In this document: positions 32,292 through 42,460 of the stretch, in pieces | How positions within the stretch are numbered: position 1 is the stretch's first letter | Layout of the letters: each line of letters starts with the position of its first letter | DNA from: Bacteroidales bacterium | GTDB taxonomy: Bacteria > Bacteroidota > Bacteroidia > Bacteroidales > UBA932 | NCBI GenBank assembly: GCA_017412645.1 | Contig: JAFPWX010000022.1 | Location: 152,650 to 216,649, forward strand | Direction of reading: 5' to 3' | DNA: 64,000 bases | Program-made: the position numbers and the translations under genes | Notes under the pieces: generated by a model | What the model saw: the letters and a program-made list of their open reading frames with translations, nothing else | Told to the model about the DNA's origin: nothing | Databases searched by the model: none

Positions 32292-34033
32292 CAGTCTTCG
32301 GAGCTGATACGCATGAGTTCGCGTCTGTAGGCCGCGAGAATGCGGGAACGGGAGATGAATCCGACGTAACGGCCTTCCGTGTCGATTACGGGCAGACGCC
32401 ATGCTTCGGTGCTGTCGAATTTACGCATCACGCTGGCGCTATCTTCTCCCTGCCGTATCTCCGCCGCCGGTTCTTTCATCAGCGAACGCAGCTTCACGGT
32501 CTCGCGCTCGCGAGCGTCGACCATATGCTTGCGCACATCGTCCACCTCAAGCATGCCGGCAAGGCGGCCATCTTCCGTGAGCACCGGGAACACCGCCACG
32601 GGGCTGTCTGCAACCACCGGAAGCACGTCCTGAAGGGTCTGGTCCACTCGGAGACGGGGATACTTGTCCGACACCAACTCCGCTGTATCAAGAAGAGCTA
32701 GCGCCGCCTGGTCGCTGTCGTGAGTGAGCAGTTCACCGCTGGTAGCGATTCGTTTCGTGTAGATGGAATACTTCTCCCAGATCCGGGTGACACCGAACGA
32801 CACGGCCGAACAGAGTATGAGCGGCAGCAGCAGATCGTAACCGCCGGTCATTTCGGCGATGAGGAAGATAGCTGTCATAGGAGCCTGCATAACCCCGGCC
32901 ATAAGGCCTGCCATGCCAACCAGCACGAAGTTTTGCTCCGGAAGAGGCATGCCCAGAAGGCTGATTGTCCGGGCAACCACGAATCCGGCGAGAGCGCCAG
33001 TGAACAGGGTGGGACCGAAAGTACCGCCCACTCCCCCTCCGGCATTGGTCAGGGTCATGCTTATAACCTTGACAAGAAGCACAAGAAGCACGAATAAAGG
33101 CACTCCCCAAGGAGTATGCAGCATGAATGCCAGGGGCGATTCGCCATCGAAGCTCCAGGCGTTTCCACTGAGGAGATTTCCAAGGAAATTGTATCCTTCT
33201 CCGAACAGAGGCGGGAAAAACAAGATGCAGAGCCCGACTCCTATGGAGCAGAGCAACCACTTGACCCAGGGACTCTTCAGTCCGGCGAACTTGTCTTCCA
33301 AGAACAGGGTGAAACGGGTGAAATACAGTGAGAACAGCCCGCAGAACACGCCCAGCACCAGATAGAAAGGCAGGTTCCCCATATTGAACGGGGCCAGAGT
33401 GCAGGTGAAAGGAGTGCCTGTTCCTGTGAGCAGCAGCGACACCACGGTAGCGGTGAGCGTGCTTATCAGCAGCGGCATCATGCTGCTCAGGCTCAGTTGG
33501 AAGAAGAGGATCTCCAGAGTGAACAGTATGCCTGCCAGAGGAGCCTTGAAGATGCCGGCTATTGCTCCTGCAGCGCCGCATCCGACCAGGATCGTGATGT
33601 TGCGGTAATTGAGATTGAACGCCCTGCCGATATTGCTGCCGATAGCGGCTCCCGTATAGACGATAGGCGCCTCGGCACCCACGGAACCGCCGAATCCTAT
33701 GGTAACGGCGGACGTGGCCATGGAAGACCACATATTGTGCGGTTTGATGCGGGATTCCTTGCGGGAAATGGCCTGGAGCACCTTGGTAACACCGTGGCTG
33801 ATGTCGTCCTTAACCAGAAAACGGATTAGGAGCAGTGAAACCATCATACCAAAGGCTGGGAACACCAGGGCAATAAAACTGAATCCTCCCTTGTTTACAA
33901 TGGGGAAGACGAAGTTTTGTATGAGCGTGATGAGTTTTTCCAGCAGAACTGCCGCGCAACCTGAGCCGATGCCCGTAAGGAAGCTCAGCAGAAGGAGTTT
34001 AGCTCTTTCGGAAATATTGGGCAGGCGGAACAT
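32291..34033 (-). CDS. ClC-family chloride channel with CBS domains
   Basis: A 580-residue membrane protein: ClC fold over residues 10-430 with the filter loop GFGGSVGAEAPIVYTGA (the gating Glu is kept although the usual GREGP is GAEAP), FKAPLAGILFTLE and GGGVGGTFGPTLF. Two C-terminal CBS domains (about 450-575) probably sense nucleotides. It acts as an anion channel or chloride/proton exchanger. Translationally coupled to tex. Confidence 0.93.
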   Translation of the reverse strand: MFRLPNISERAKLLLLSFLTGIGSGCAAVLLEKLITLIQNFVFPIVNKGGFSFIALVFPAFGMMVSLLLIRFLVKDDISHGVTKVLQAISRKESRIKPHNMWSSMATSAVTIGFGGSVGAEAPIVYTGAAIGSNIGRAFNLNYRNITILVGCGAAGAIAGIFKAPLAGILFTLEILFFQLSLSSMMPLLISTLTATVVSLLLTGTGTPFTCTLAPFNMGNLPFYLVLGVFCGLFSLYFTRFTLFLEDKFAGLKSPWVKWLLCSIGVGLCILFFPPLFGEGYNFLGNLLSGNAWSFDGESPLAFMLHTPWGVPLFVLLVLLVKVISMTLTNAGGGVGGTFGPTLFTGALAGFVVARTISLLGMPLPEQNFVLVGMAGLMAGVMQAPMTAIFLIAEMTGGYDLLLPLILCSAVSFGVTRIWEKYSIYTKRIATSGELLTHDSDQAALALLDTAELVSDKYPRLRVDQTLQDVLPVVADSPVAVFPVLTEDGRLAGMLEVDDVRKHMVDARERETVKLRSLMKEPAAEIRQGEDSASVMRKFDSTEAWRLPVIDTEGRYVGFISRSRILAAYRRELMRISSED

Positions 34034-34392
34034 TACTCGTCGTCGTCGGCGCCTTCGCCTCCGTACTGCGAGATATTGTCGTCGGGAAGAGTGTTGTCTT
34101 CGGGCTCGTTGTCGGGACCGGCGCCTGCAACCTGACGGTTCTCGGCATCCTCCTCACCCTCGAGCCAGCGCTCTATATCTTCAGCGTCGTCGGTCTTCAC
34201 CTGTATCTTGACAAGATAGATGGCGTCGGGAATCTCGATGGTAACGGCATAGAACGATGTGCCGTCCGGCTTCGGGTACTTTACCAAATCATCGAAGAAA
34301 TCCTGATATCCGCGGGGATACTTTTCATTGAAGGCCGCAAGGAGTTCCTGCGACATGTTTTCATAGCTTACTACGTGCCTTTTCTTGTCCAT
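34033..34392 (-). CDS. conserved Bacteroidetes protein of unknown function
   Basis: A 119-residue very acidic protein. Residues 1-75 look folded (SYENMSQELLAAFNEKYPRGYQDFFDDLVKYPKPDGTSFYAVTIEIPDAIYLVKI); the remaining 40 residues are disordered and Asp/Glu-rich. It overlaps the ClC start by one base, so the two are probably co-expressed. No function known to me. Confidence 0.75.
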   Translation of the reverse strand: MDKKRHVVSYENMSQELLAAFNEKYPRGYQDFFDDLVKYPKPDGTSFYAVTIEIPDAIYLVKIQVKTDDAEDIERWLEGEEDAENRQVAGAGPDNEPEDNTLPDDNISQYGGEGADDDE

Positions 34393-34453
34393 AATTCAGG
34401 TTTTGGTTTCAGGGCACAATATTAAGCCAAAAAAACGGATTTGCAAAAAAATC

Positions 34454-36181
34454 TTACATTCTTTCCGGCAAATCTATTCCAAGGAGTCCCATTCCTGTAC
34501 GAAGCACCTTTGAAATAAGATCCAGAAGCGCCAGACGCTGACTTCTCACGGCTGCATCCTCCTCGCGGAGGATCTGGGTGTCGTGGTAGTACTGGTTGAA
34601 CTCCTTGGCCAGATCGTAGCACCAGTTGGCGATGAGTGCCGGGGAAAGGCCTGCCGCCGCCTCGGAAACTTTCTGCGGGAATGCGGCGAGGATCTGCACG
34701 AGGCGGATTTCCTTCGGACTGAGTTCGGCGCCGGTAGGCTTCACCTCCAGTCCCTGCTCCGCGGCCTTGCGGAGTATGCTACGGATGCGGGCGTGGGTAT
34801 ACTGGATGAACGGGCCGGTGTTACCGTTGAAGTCGATGCTTTCGTGCGGGTCAAAGAGCATGGTCTTCTTGGGATCCACCTTGAGGATGAAGTATTTGAG
34901 GGCTCCGAGACCTATCATGGAGTAGAGCCTGTCGCGTTCCTCTTCGGGCACGTCAGCCAGTTTGCCGCTTTCCTCGGACACGCTGCGGGCTTCGTTCTTC
35001 ATCTGGGCGATGAGGTCGTCGGCATCCACGACGGTTCCTTCGCGGCTCTTCATCTTGCCCTCCGGGAGCTCGACCATACCGTATGAGAGATGGTAGATCT
35101 GGTCGGCCCAGGGGAAACCCAGCTTAGCAAGCACGAGCTTGAGCACCTGGAAATGGTAGTTCTGCTCGTCGCCCACCACATATATGTGGCTATCGAGTTT
35201 GTTCCTGGTAAAACGTTGCTCAGCCGTGCCAAGGTCCTGGGTCATGTATACCGAGGTTCCGTCGCTGCGAAGCAGGAGTTTGCGGTCGAGTCCGTCGGCA
35301 GTGAGGTCGCACCACACGCTGCCGTCGGGATCCTGAACGAAAACGCCCATGTCGAGCCCCTTCTGCACCAGACTCTTGCCGAGCAGATAGGTGTCGTGCT
35401 CGTAGTAGACCTGGTCGAAACTGATTCCGAGGGCCTTATAGGTCTCGTCGAAACCGGCGAACACCCAGCCGTTCATCATCTCCCAGAGTTTGCGGACTTC
35501 AGGATCGCCTTCCTCCCACTTGAGGAGCATCTCATGCACCTTCTCGTTCACGGAAGGATCTTCCTTCTCGAGCTTGGAATAGGCCACGTAGCAGTCTCCA
35601 ACGAGGTGGTCGCCCTTGATTCCGGTGCTTTCCGGGGTTGCGCCGTTCATGCACTGCTGCCATGCGTACATACTCTTGCAGATGTGCACGCCGCGGTCGT
35701 TCACCAGTGTAACCTTTATCACCTTGTTGCCCGCCGCGGCCAGCAGACGGCTCACCGAATCTCCGAGGAGATTGTTACGCACGTGGCCAAGGTGCAGGGG
35801 CTTGTTGGTATTGGGCGACGAGAACTCCACCATCACCGTTTTGCCGGTGCTGGGAAGCTGACCGTAGTCTTTCGAAGAGACGATTCCAGCGAAGCATTCC
35901 TGCCAGAACAGATTGCTGAGACTCAGGTTAAGGAAGCCCTTCACGCTATTGAAGGCTTCGATTTCAGGGCAGTTCTCCTTGAGCCAGGCGCCTATTGCAG
36001 TGCCGGTGGCATCTGGAGCCGCATGCGAGATGCGCAGCAGGGGGAACACCACAAGGGTATAGTCGCCCTCGAATTCCTTCCGGGTGACCTGAACCTGCAT
36101 CTGGTCCGGAGCGACCTCCGCTCCGTACAGGGCCTTAACTGCTTCTGAAGCCTTTGAGGCGATGAACTGCTCCGCGGTCAT
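34454..36181 (-). CDS. argS: arginyl-tRNA synthetase
   Basis: A 575-residue class I synthetase. N-terminal Add1 domain, HIGH motif as HLGH at 130-133 within SSPNTNKPLHLGHVRNN, KMSKS-like KMKSREGT around residue 380, and a C-terminal helical anticodon-binding domain with FNQYYHDTQIL. It charges tRNA-Arg. Start ATG is directly before the sigma factor stop (one base apart), suggesting an operon. Confidence 0.97.
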   Translation of the reverse strand: MTAEQFIASKASEAVKALYGAEVAPDQMQVQVTRKEFEGDYTLVVFPLLRISHAAPDATGTAIGAWLKENCPEIEAFNSVKGFLNLSLSNLFWQECFAGIVSSKDYGQLPSTGKTVMVEFSSPNTNKPLHLGHVRNNLLGDSVSRLLAAAGNKVIKVTLVNDRGVHICKSMYAWQQCMNGATPESTGIKGDHLVGDCYVAYSKLEKEDPSVNEKVHEMLLKWEEGDPEVRKLWEMMNGWVFAGFDETYKALGISFDQVYYEHDTYLLGKSLVQKGLDMGVFVQDPDGSVWCDLTADGLDRKLLLRSDGTSVYMTQDLGTAEQRFTRNKLDSHIYVVGDEQNYHFQVLKLVLAKLGFPWADQIYHLSYGMVELPEGKMKSREGTVVDADDLIAQMKNEARSVSEESGKLADVPEEERDRLYSMIGLGALKYFILKVDPKKTMLFDPHESIDFNGNTGPFIQYTHARIRSILRKAAEQGLEVKPTGAELSPKEIRLVQILAAFPQKVSEAAAGLSPALIANWCYDLAKEFNQYYHDTQILREEDAAVRSQRLALLDLISKVLRTGMGLLGIDLPERM

Positions 36182-37042
36182 TTATCCGAGGTAGCTCTTG
36201 AGGAGTTTCGAAGCGGACGGCTTCTTGAGTTTGCGTATGGCCTTTTCCTTAATCTGGCGCACACGCTCACGGGTGAGGTCGAGCCTCTCCCCTATTTCTT
36301 CCAGAGTCATTTCCTGGCAACCAATGCCGAAGAAGCTCTTGATGATCTCGCGCTCACGGGGAGTGAGGATTTGAAGGGCCCTTTCGATCTCGATGCTGAG
36401 GCTCTCGTTGGTGAGGCCCTTGTCGGCCATGGGACTGTCTTCGTTGGGAAGAACGTCCAGAAGCGAGTTGTCCTCGCCTTCCACGAACGGGGCGTCCACG
36501 CTCACATGACGGCCGCTGACACGCATGGTGTCGGCTATCTTGTCCTGCGGGATATCGATCATTTCGGCAAGTTCTTCGGTAGACGGCTGACGCTCATGCT
36601 CCTGCTCGAACTTACCGAGTGCCTTGTTGATCTTATTGAGCGATCCAACCTGGTTCAGGGGCAGACGCACGATACGGCTCTGCTCCGCGAGGGCCTGGAG
36701 TATGCTCTGGCGGATCCACCACACTGCGTAAGAGATGAACTTGAAACCACGGGTCTCATCGAATTTCTCAGCGGCTTTAATGAGGCCGAGGTTGCCTTCG
36801 TTGATGAGGTCGGGCAGGCTGAGGCCCTGGTTCTGATATTGCTTGGCTACTGAAACGACGACACGGAGGATTGCACGGGTAAGCTTCTCGAGAGCTTCCT
36901 GGTCCCCTTTACGGATACGCTGTGCAAGTTCTACTTCCTCTTCCGGGCTCACAAGCTCTTCGCGACCTATCTCCTGGAGATACTTGTCCAGCGAAGCGCT
37001 CTCACGGTTGGTGATGCTTTTTGTAATCTTAAGTTGTCTCAT
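36182..37042 (-). CDS. rpoD: primary sigma factor, Bacteroidetes RpoD type
   Basis: From the ATG at 37042 the protein is 286 residues, the length of the shortened primary sigma of Bacteroidetes, which lacks region 1.1. Region 2 ([41 protein letters not shown]), region 3 and region 4 ([28 protein letters not shown]) are complete. It directs RNA polymerase to the TTTG/TAnnTTTG promoters found across this window. Confidence 0.97.
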   Translation of the reverse strand: MRQLKITKSITNRESASLDKYLQEIGREELVSPEEEVELAQRIRKGDQEALEKLTRAILRVVVSVAKQYQNQGLSLPDLINEGNLGLIKAAEKFDETRGFKFISYAVWWIRQSILQALAEQSRIVRLPLNQVGSLNKINKALGKFEQEHERQPSTEELAEMIDIPQDKIADTMRVSGRHVSVDAPFVEGEDNSLLDVLPNEDSPMADKGLTNESLSIEIERALQILTPREREIIKSFFGIGCQEMTLEEIGERLDLTRERVRQIKEKAIRKLKKPSASKLLKSYLG

Positions 37043-37061
37043 ACACCCTTTTATACGGAAG

Positions 37062-37099
37062 AATCCCGCGTAAGTTTCACACTCGCGCGGGATTTTTCG
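37062..37099 (-). terminator. hairpin between htrA and rpoD
   Basis: AATCCCGCG pairs with CGCGGGATT across a 15-base loop. On the minus strand it is followed by CTTC, a weak T run; on the plus strand by TTTTT. It lies after the HtrA stop and may limit read-through into rpoD. Confidence 0.5.
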
Positions 37100-37112
37100 G
37101 AAAAAAGTTTCA

Positions 37113-38528
37113 TCAGTCCTTACCGAAGCCGAAGTAACCTGGCTTGCCGGAAGCGGTGACACCCTCGATGAAGATGGAACGTTTGCTCTTTTTGGCGATG
37201 TCTATCACATCCTGCGGCTTGGAAACCTTCTGGTCGTTCACATAGCGGATGATGAATCCGTCTTCACCGCCTGCCGCCGCCAGTTTTCCGCTGCCGGCCG
37301 ACACTATCTCCACGCCGTCCTTTGCCTCGCGGAGCTGGGCGCCGTAGAAAGCCACGGTTCCATCGCTGCCAACGGTGCCGTTTTCAATATTGCCGTCCTG
37401 GAAGGTAACGTCCAACTCAAGCGTCTTGCCTCCGCGGAGGACCTTCACAGTTGCCTTGTCGCCCGGATGGAATGAATTCACCTTCGCCTGGAGCTGCGGC
37501 ATTGTGGAGATATGGGTGCCGTCGATCTCGGTGATGATATCTTCAGCCTTGATGCCGGCTTTGTCGGCCGCACCGCCCTTCACTACCTCGGCCACGTAGA
37601 CGCCTTCAGGAGAGGAAAGCTTGTTCTTGTTTGCGATTTCATCGGTCACTGTGCCGCCGCTGATGCCCAGCATTGCGCGCTTAACGCTTCCGAAGTCGAT
37701 GAGGTCGCTGACCACCTTCTTCACCATATTGGACGGAACGGCGAAGGAATAGCCGCTATAAGCCCCTGTCTGCGAGACGATTGCAGTGTTGATACCTACT
37801 AACTCGCCCTTCTTGTTCACGAGCGCGCCGCCGGAGTTGCCGGGATTCACGGCCGCGTCGGTTTGGATGAACGATTCGATCTTGAATTCGCCGCTATAGT
37901 TGGGCATGCTGCGGCCCTTTGCGGAGACGATGCCGGCGGTGATGGTGCCCTTCAGCTGTTCGCCGAGCGGAGAACCGATTGCCAGCACCCACTCGCCCAG
38001 GCGCAGATTGTCGCTGTCGCCAAAAGGAACGATGGGCAGACCGTCGGCGTCGATCTTTATCAGAGCCACGTCTGTGGCAGGATCAGTGCCGATAACGCTG
38101 GCGGTGTATACCTTATTGTTGTTCAGGGTGACTTCGATCTTGGTGGCTCCCTGAACCACGTGATTGTTCGTTACGATGTAGCCGTCCTGACGGATGATAA
38201 CGCCGGAACCGCTGCCCTGCTGCTCGCGTTCCTGACTCTCCGGAAGACCGAAGAAATAGCGGAACAGCGGGTCGATGTTGTATTGCTGCGTGGTTTTAAC
38301 GGTTACTTTTACGAAGACGACGGCATCCACAGCTGATTCGGCGGCGTACGTGAAGTCGGGATAGTCGGTTTCTGACAGATTGACAGTGCGGTAAGCCGAA
38401 CCGTCGATGGAATAGGTGGTAGTGGGAGCTGCAGCCGTTGCTTTGGGGGCGGAAGTCTTCACGACGACAAGAGCCACGAGGGCACTGCAAGCCACTGAAA
38501 GGATGGTAGTTAAAACGCTTTGTTTCAT
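37113..38528 (-). CDS. HtrA/DegP-type periplasmic serine protease
   Basis: A 471-residue protein with an N-terminal signal/anchor ([23 protein letters not shown]), a trypsin-like domain with catalytic His123 (TNNHVV), Asp153 and Ser232 (GNSGGAL), and two PDZ-like regions at the C-terminus ([46 protein letters not shown]). It degrades or refolds damaged envelope proteins. A Gly/Gln-rich loop LA ([13 protein letters not shown]) precedes the protease core. Confidence 0.95.
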   Translation of the reverse strand: MKQSVLTTILSVACSALVALVVVKTSAPKATAAAPTTTYSIDGSAYRTVNLSETDYPDFTYAAESAVDAVVFVKVTVKTTQQYNIDPLFRYFFGLPESQEREQQGSGSGVIIRQDGYIVTNNHVVQGATKIEVTLNNNKVYTASVIGTDPATDVALIKIDADGLPIVPFGDSDNLRLGEWVLAIGSPLGEQLKGTITAGIVSAKGRSMPNYSGEFKIESFIQTDAAVNPGNSGGALVNKKGELVGINTAIVSQTGAYSGYSFAVPSNMVKKVVSDLIDFGSVKRAMLGISGGTVTDEIANKNKLSSPEGVYVAEVVKGGAADKAGIKAEDIITEIDGTHISTMPQLQAKVNSFHPGDKATVKVLRGGKTLELDVTFQDGNIENGTVGSDGTVAFYGAQLREAKDGVEIVSAGSGKLAAAGGEDGFIIRYVNDQKVSKPQDVIDIAKKSKRSIFIEGVTASGKPGYFGFGKD

Positions 38529-38608
38529 ATGCTCGAATAATTTTACATTTTTCTGTCCAAATGAGGTTAAAAAATCAAAAGATATGCCAGATTCTCAAAT
38601 TAAATAGG

Positions 38609-38616
38609 TATATTTG
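38609..38616 (+). promoter_or_regulatory. -7 box of the dnaN promoter
   Basis: TATATTTG on the plus strand, 27 bases before the dnaN start, in an AT-rich intergenic gap. Confidence 0.55.
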
Positions 38617-38642
38617 CAATCCGACTAAAAATAGAAAGACAT

Positions 38643-39761
38643 ATGGAATTCAACGTATCTAGCGCAGAACTGCTGAAAGCAATGACGGACGTCGCAAAGG
38701 CCGTCCCAGCCAAGACTTCCCTCCCCATCTTGGAGTATCTCCTCTTCGTTCTCAAAGGGGACAAACTGGAAATCACAGCATCCGATCAGGAACTCACGCT
38801 CCGCACGGTGATAGACGTGGATTCCAAGGAAGACGGCAGCATCGCCGCTCCCGCAGGCCAGCTCATAGCCCTCTTCAAGGCTCTGCCGGACCAGCCGGTC
38901 ACCATCCGCACCACCGGAGAATCCTCCTTCGAGTGCGTCTGGAGCAACGGTAATTCTTCCCTGCCTTTCTTCCCGGCAGCCGACTATCCGGAAATCAAGA
39001 ACGTATCCGACGACGCCCCGTCCCTCACTATCCCGGCAGAATCCCTCATCGAAGGCATCTCCAGTACCGTATATGCTACGGCAGACGACGAAATGCGCCC
39101 AGCCATGAACGGTATCTTCTTCGATATCGCTCCGGAGAGCACCACCCTCGTTGCGTCGGATTCTCACAAGCTCATCTGCTACACCACCGCAGACGTCAAG
39201 GCAGCTGAGGCGGCATCGTTCATCCTCCACAAAAAGGCCGCCGCAGTGCTTCGCAGCACCCTTTCTAAGGAAGACGGCGACGTGCTCGTTAAGTTCGACT
39301 CCACCGGCGCGGCCTTCACCTTCGGCGAAACCGTAATGATCTGCCGTCTGGTAGTTGGCAAATACCCTAAGTATCGCGACGTCATCCCGCAGAACAACAG
39401 CAACGTGCTGCGCATCGACCGCGAACAGCTTCTCGCAACCGTTCGTCGCGTGAGCGTTTTCGCCAACAAGGCCTCCAACCATATCAAATTCGACCTTAAG
39501 GACGGCCAGATTGAGCTCACCGCCCAGGATCTCGGCTTCGCTATCGCAGCCTACGAAAAGCTCCCTTGCGACTATTCCGGCGACGATCTCACCATAGGCT
39601 TCAAGTCCTCCTTCCTTGTAGACATCCTGGCCAACATGAACTGCCAGACGATAGTGCTCAAGTTTGCGGACGCCCGCCGCGCCGCCCTCATAGTTCCCTC
39701 CGAAGAAGAGGCCGACAGCGAAAAGGTCTGCGGCATCCTCATGCCGATAATGGTTTCATAA
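38643..39761 (+). CDS. dnaN: DNA polymerase III beta sliding clamp
   Basis: A 372-residue clamp with three repeated domains; typical segments are MEFNVSSAELLKAMTDVAKAVPAKTSLPILEYLLF at the N-terminus and the C-terminal CGILMPIMVS hydrophobic peptide-binding end. It encircles DNA and tethers polymerases. It stands here with an exonuclease gene 10 bases downstream rather than next to dnaA. Confidence 0.97.
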   Translation: MEFNVSSAELLKAMTDVAKAVPAKTSLPILEYLLFVLKGDKLEITASDQELTLRTVIDVDSKEDGSIAAPAGQLIALFKALPDQPVTIRTTGESSFECVWSNGNSSLPFFPAADYPEIKNVSDDAPSLTIPAESLIEGISSTVYATADDEMRPAMNGIFFDIAPESTTLVASDSHKLICYTTADVKAAEAASFILHKKAAAVLRSTLSKEDGDVLVKFDSTGAAFTFGETVMICRLVVGKYPKYRDVIPQNNSNVLRIDREQLLATVRRVSVFANKASNHIKFDLKDGQIELTAQDLGFAIAAYEKLPCDYSGDDLTIGFKSSFLVDILANMNCQTIVLKFADARRAALIVPSEEEADSEKVCGILMPIMVS

Positions 39762-39771
39762 GGAGGTTTCC

Positions 39772-40749
39772 ATGGAACTCAATCTCAAACGGCCCCTGCT
39801 GTTTTTCGACATCGAAAGCACGGGCCTGAATATTCCGACGGATTCCATAATCGAACTCAGCTTCGTTAAGGTCTTCCCAGGCCAGCCGGAGCCCAAGGTT
39901 AAAACCTGGAAAATCCGCCCCTGGGACTATGAGAACAATTGCCAGAGGCATATAGCCGAGGAAGCTTCCAAGGTGAACGGCGTAACAGACGACATGCTCG
40001 TCGCCTGCCCCCGTTTCATAGAGGTCGCTCCCGAAGTCGTTGAATGGCTCAAGGATTCAGACCTTGCCGGATTCAATTCCGCCAAGTTTGACCTTCCCAT
40101 GCTCTCGGAAGAGATTGAAAGGGTAAAACGCTATTGCTTGCAGCGCATAGGCTCCTGGGACGCACCTGAGGTTCACAAGCAGAAGGCCCGCGAAACCCTG
40201 GCAGCAGTGGATATCAACCTCCACGAGCCCGTAATGGTGGATGTGCAGAACATCTACCATGCAATGGAGCCGCGCAACCTTCGCGCCGCCTACCGTTTCT
40301 ACTGCGGAGGCAAGGATTTCGAGGACGCACATACCGCTGAGGCGGATACCGTGGCCACTTACGAAGTGCTCAAGGCTCAGCTCGATATGTACAAAGAGCC
40401 AGCGCCCTACCGCGAGCAGGTGCTTCAGAACGACATCGTGTCGCTGAGCTCCTTCTCCGGCCGCAAATACGTGGACTTCTCGGGCCATTTGATCTACGAC
40501 GATTCAGGCAAGAAGGACCCGGCCCACATCCTCATAAACTTCGGCAAGCACAAGGGCAAAACCGCCCTCGAGGTGTACGAGAACGACCCTTCCTATTTCT
40601 CCTGGATCGACGGTGGCACCTTCACGCTCGACACGAAGGCCCAGTTCGCCCGCATCCGCAAGGAGATCGATGCCGCCAAGCGCGGGCCGGCGTCTCCCGA
40701 GAAACTGGACGCCCTCAAGGAAAAGTTCTCCGGTAATCTTTTCAAATAG
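39772..40749 (+). CDS. DEDDh 3'-5' exonuclease, Pol III epsilon-like
   Basis: A 325-residue protein. Exo I LFFDIESTGLN with the catalytic Asp-Glu, Exo II LAGFNSAKFDLPML, Exo III HTAEADTVATYEVL. The C-terminal third (ILINFGKHKGKTALEVYENDPSYFSWI) resembles a DUF3820-like add-on. It may serve as proofreading or repair exonuclease. An unusually good Shine-Dalgarno, AAGGAGG, overlaps the dnaN stop 5 bases before the start, rare in this phylum. Confidence 0.92.
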   Translation: MELNLKRPLLFFDIESTGLNIPTDSIIELSFVKVFPGQPEPKVKTWKIRPWDYENNCQRHIAEEASKVNGVTDDMLVACPRFIEVAPEVVEWLKDSDLAGFNSAKFDLPMLSEEIERVKRYCLQRIGSWDAPEVHKQKARETLAAVDINLHEPVMVDVQNIYHAMEPRNLRAAYRFYCGGKDFEDAHTAEADTVATYEVLKAQLDMYKEPAPYREQVLQNDIVSLSSFSGRKYVDFSGHLIYDDSGKKDPAHILINFGKHKGKTALEVYENDPSYFSWIDGGTFTLDTKAQFARIRKEIDAAKRGPASPEKLDALKEKFSGNLFK

Positions 40750-40751
40750 GC

Positions 40752-41300
40752 ATGACCGTCTCCGTCTATCTCGGCTCCCGTCCCGGCAACAATCCCGTTC
40801 ATTGCCAGAACGCTTATAAGCTTGGCCGTCTGCTGGCAGAGGCTGGCATTTCAGTAGTATACGGCGGCGCCAGAGTAGGCACGATGGGAGAACTCGCGCG
40901 AGGAGTAATCGAAGCCGGAGGCAGTATCAAGGGCGTCATTCCAACTGGCTTCAAAGGCCGCAAGAGCTATGCTGACAAGGGTATGGACGTATGGCTCTCC
41001 GGAATAGAAAAGATTGAGACGCCAGACTTCCCTACCCGCATCACCACCATGGAGAACATGTGCGATGCCTTCATCGTCCTGCCTGGCAGCTGCGGCACCC
41101 TGCATGAGTTCTCATCTGCCCTTGAAGGGAGTGTTCTGGGACGCTATGAAAAGAAGATAGCGATACTCAATACAGGAGGCTACTACAATCCCATGCTGGA
41201 GCTCATCCACAATATGGAGCGGGAAGGCTTCACCGATGTAAAAGATTCAGGGTGGCTCGTTGTAGCGGCCACCCCGGAAGAATTGGTTTCAAAGCTGTAA
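40752..41300 (+). CDS. LOG-family protein (TIGR00730 type)
   Basis: A 182-residue Rossmann-fold protein with the signature PGSCGTLHEF (canonical PGGxGTxxE with Gly to Ser) and GGARVGTMGELARGVIEAGG. Family members are cytokinin nucleoside monophosphate phosphoribohydrolases or nucleotide hydrolases. It starts 2 bases after the exonuclease gene, so the three genes from dnaN form an operon. Confidence 0.9.
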   Translation: MTVSVYLGSRPGNNPVHCQNAYKLGRLLAEAGISVVYGGARVGTMGELARGVIEAGGSIKGVIPTGFKGRKSYADKGMDVWLSGIEKIETPDFPTRITTMENMCDAFIVLPGSCGTLHEFSSALEGSVLGRYEKKIAILNTGGYYNPMLELIHNMEREGFTDVKDSGWLVVAATPEELVSKL

Positions 41301-42446
41301 TTACTCTTCTTCGAGTACTGTCCACCCGGCAGGGATACCGTCTTTTCCGGTAGTCCATTTATTCATCCCCTTTGCCTTGACGAATGTTCCCGTGGAGGCT
41401 ACTCTATGAGTCCAGCCCATAGTACAGTTGGTTGCAGAGATATCCGTTGCGAGGCACTTTATATACTGCAAGTTAGTACAACCGGCAAACATGTGTCCAA
41501 AACAGGTGTTCGAAACTACCTGCATCCTCAGGACAGGGGCCTTCTCAAGAGAAATGCAGTCATAGAACATATATCCCATTGAGTTTATGCCAGTGGTTTT
41601 AGCCATTATCTCCGGACCTTCCTTTATACTGGAGCAGGCGTTAAACATGCTCAAATAAGCATGTGATGCTACGTTTTCTGCTGGTAAGACTGTAGGAGTC
41701 TTTATCAGAGATTCGCAGTTATCGAACATACTGTGATAGCAGTGATCAGGGACGTTAACAGCCGGAAGTTCAGGAGCCCTCTCAAGCTTCGTACAACCAT
41801 AGAACATATATGCATATGCTCCTTCTGTGATTGTTGTTGCAGGCAGGAGGATGTCGAGTGTGGGATGGTTAACCAAATGATAATTGTCATTGAATAGGTT
41901 CTCGAATGCATATTCCTTTGTCAACTCAGTTCTTGAGGAAAAATCGTCCCAATAAATAATGCTCATCACATTTCCGAACACCTGGCAGTCTTCGTTGAAA
42001 ACAATCGAGCATCTCTTTGTTTCTCCCTGATTGCCCTTAACGAGCACCTTAGTCCCTGCTTTGGGGACTAAAAAATTGCTGATGTTATTATAATCTTCAA
42101 GTGCCCACTCATCTGGGGCCGTCCAGGTTTTACCTCCATCTATGCTTATGTTCCAGTCGTTATACTCATCGTCATCGTCCCAGCCCTCGTATGAGATGGT
42201 GACATACGTATTGTCATACAGAGTTTTTATTGTAAGGGGATATTCTACGGTATTGGCTTCCGGCTCCGGATAGGGATCAGGATCAGGATCTGGCTCCGGC
42301 TCTGGATCGGGTTCTGGTTCAGGTTCGGGATCTTGCTGCTCCTGGGGATCTTCCTTGGGGTCAGTTGACTTCTTGGGCTTATGAAACTTGCAGCATGAAA
42401 CGGCCACGAAGGCCAGAATCACGATAAGAGTGAATAGTTTTTTCAT
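41301..42446 (-). CDS. BspA-like leucine-rich-repeat lipoprotein
   Basis: A 381-residue surface lipoprotein: signal peptide with lipobox (LAFVAVSC, Cys18), a Pro/Glu/Asp spacer of about 35 residues, a domain with ISYEGWDDDDEYNDWNISIDGGKTW, then BspA/TpLRR repeats (MFYGCTKLERAPELPA, MFDNCESLIKTPTVLP, MFAGCTNLQYIKCLA). Such proteins mediate adhesion or are surface decoys. The gene is AT-richer than its neighbours and begins 15 bases after a tRNA gene, both suggestive of acquisition. Confidence 0.85.
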   Translation of the reverse strand: MKKLFTLIVILAFVAVSCCKFHKPKKSTDPKEDPQEQQDPEPEPEPDPEPEPDPDPDPYPEPEANTVEYPLTIKTLYDNTYVTISYEGWDDDDEYNDWNISIDGGKTWTAPDEWALEDYNNISNFLVPKAGTKVLVKGNQGETKRCSIVFNEDCQVFGNVMSIIYWDDFSSRTELTKEYAFENLFNDNYHLVNHPTLDILLPATTITEGAYAYMFYGCTKLERAPELPAVNVPDHCYHSMFDNCESLIKTPTVLPAENVASHAYLSMFNACSSIKEGPEIMAKTTGINSMGYMFYDCISLEKAPVLRMQVVSNTCFGHMFAGCTNLQYIKCLATDISATNCTMGWTHRVASTGTFVKAKGMNKWTTGKDGIPAGWTVLEEE

Positions 42447-42460
42447 ATGTGATTCAGGAT

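Noticed and set aside
32733-33731. 332-codon frame on the minus strand inside the ClC gene
   Set aside because: Alternative frame of the ClC channel; Arg/His-rich composition typical of a frame-shifted reading.
35090-36148. 352-codon plus-strand open frame
   Set aside because: Antisense to argS with no domain of its own.
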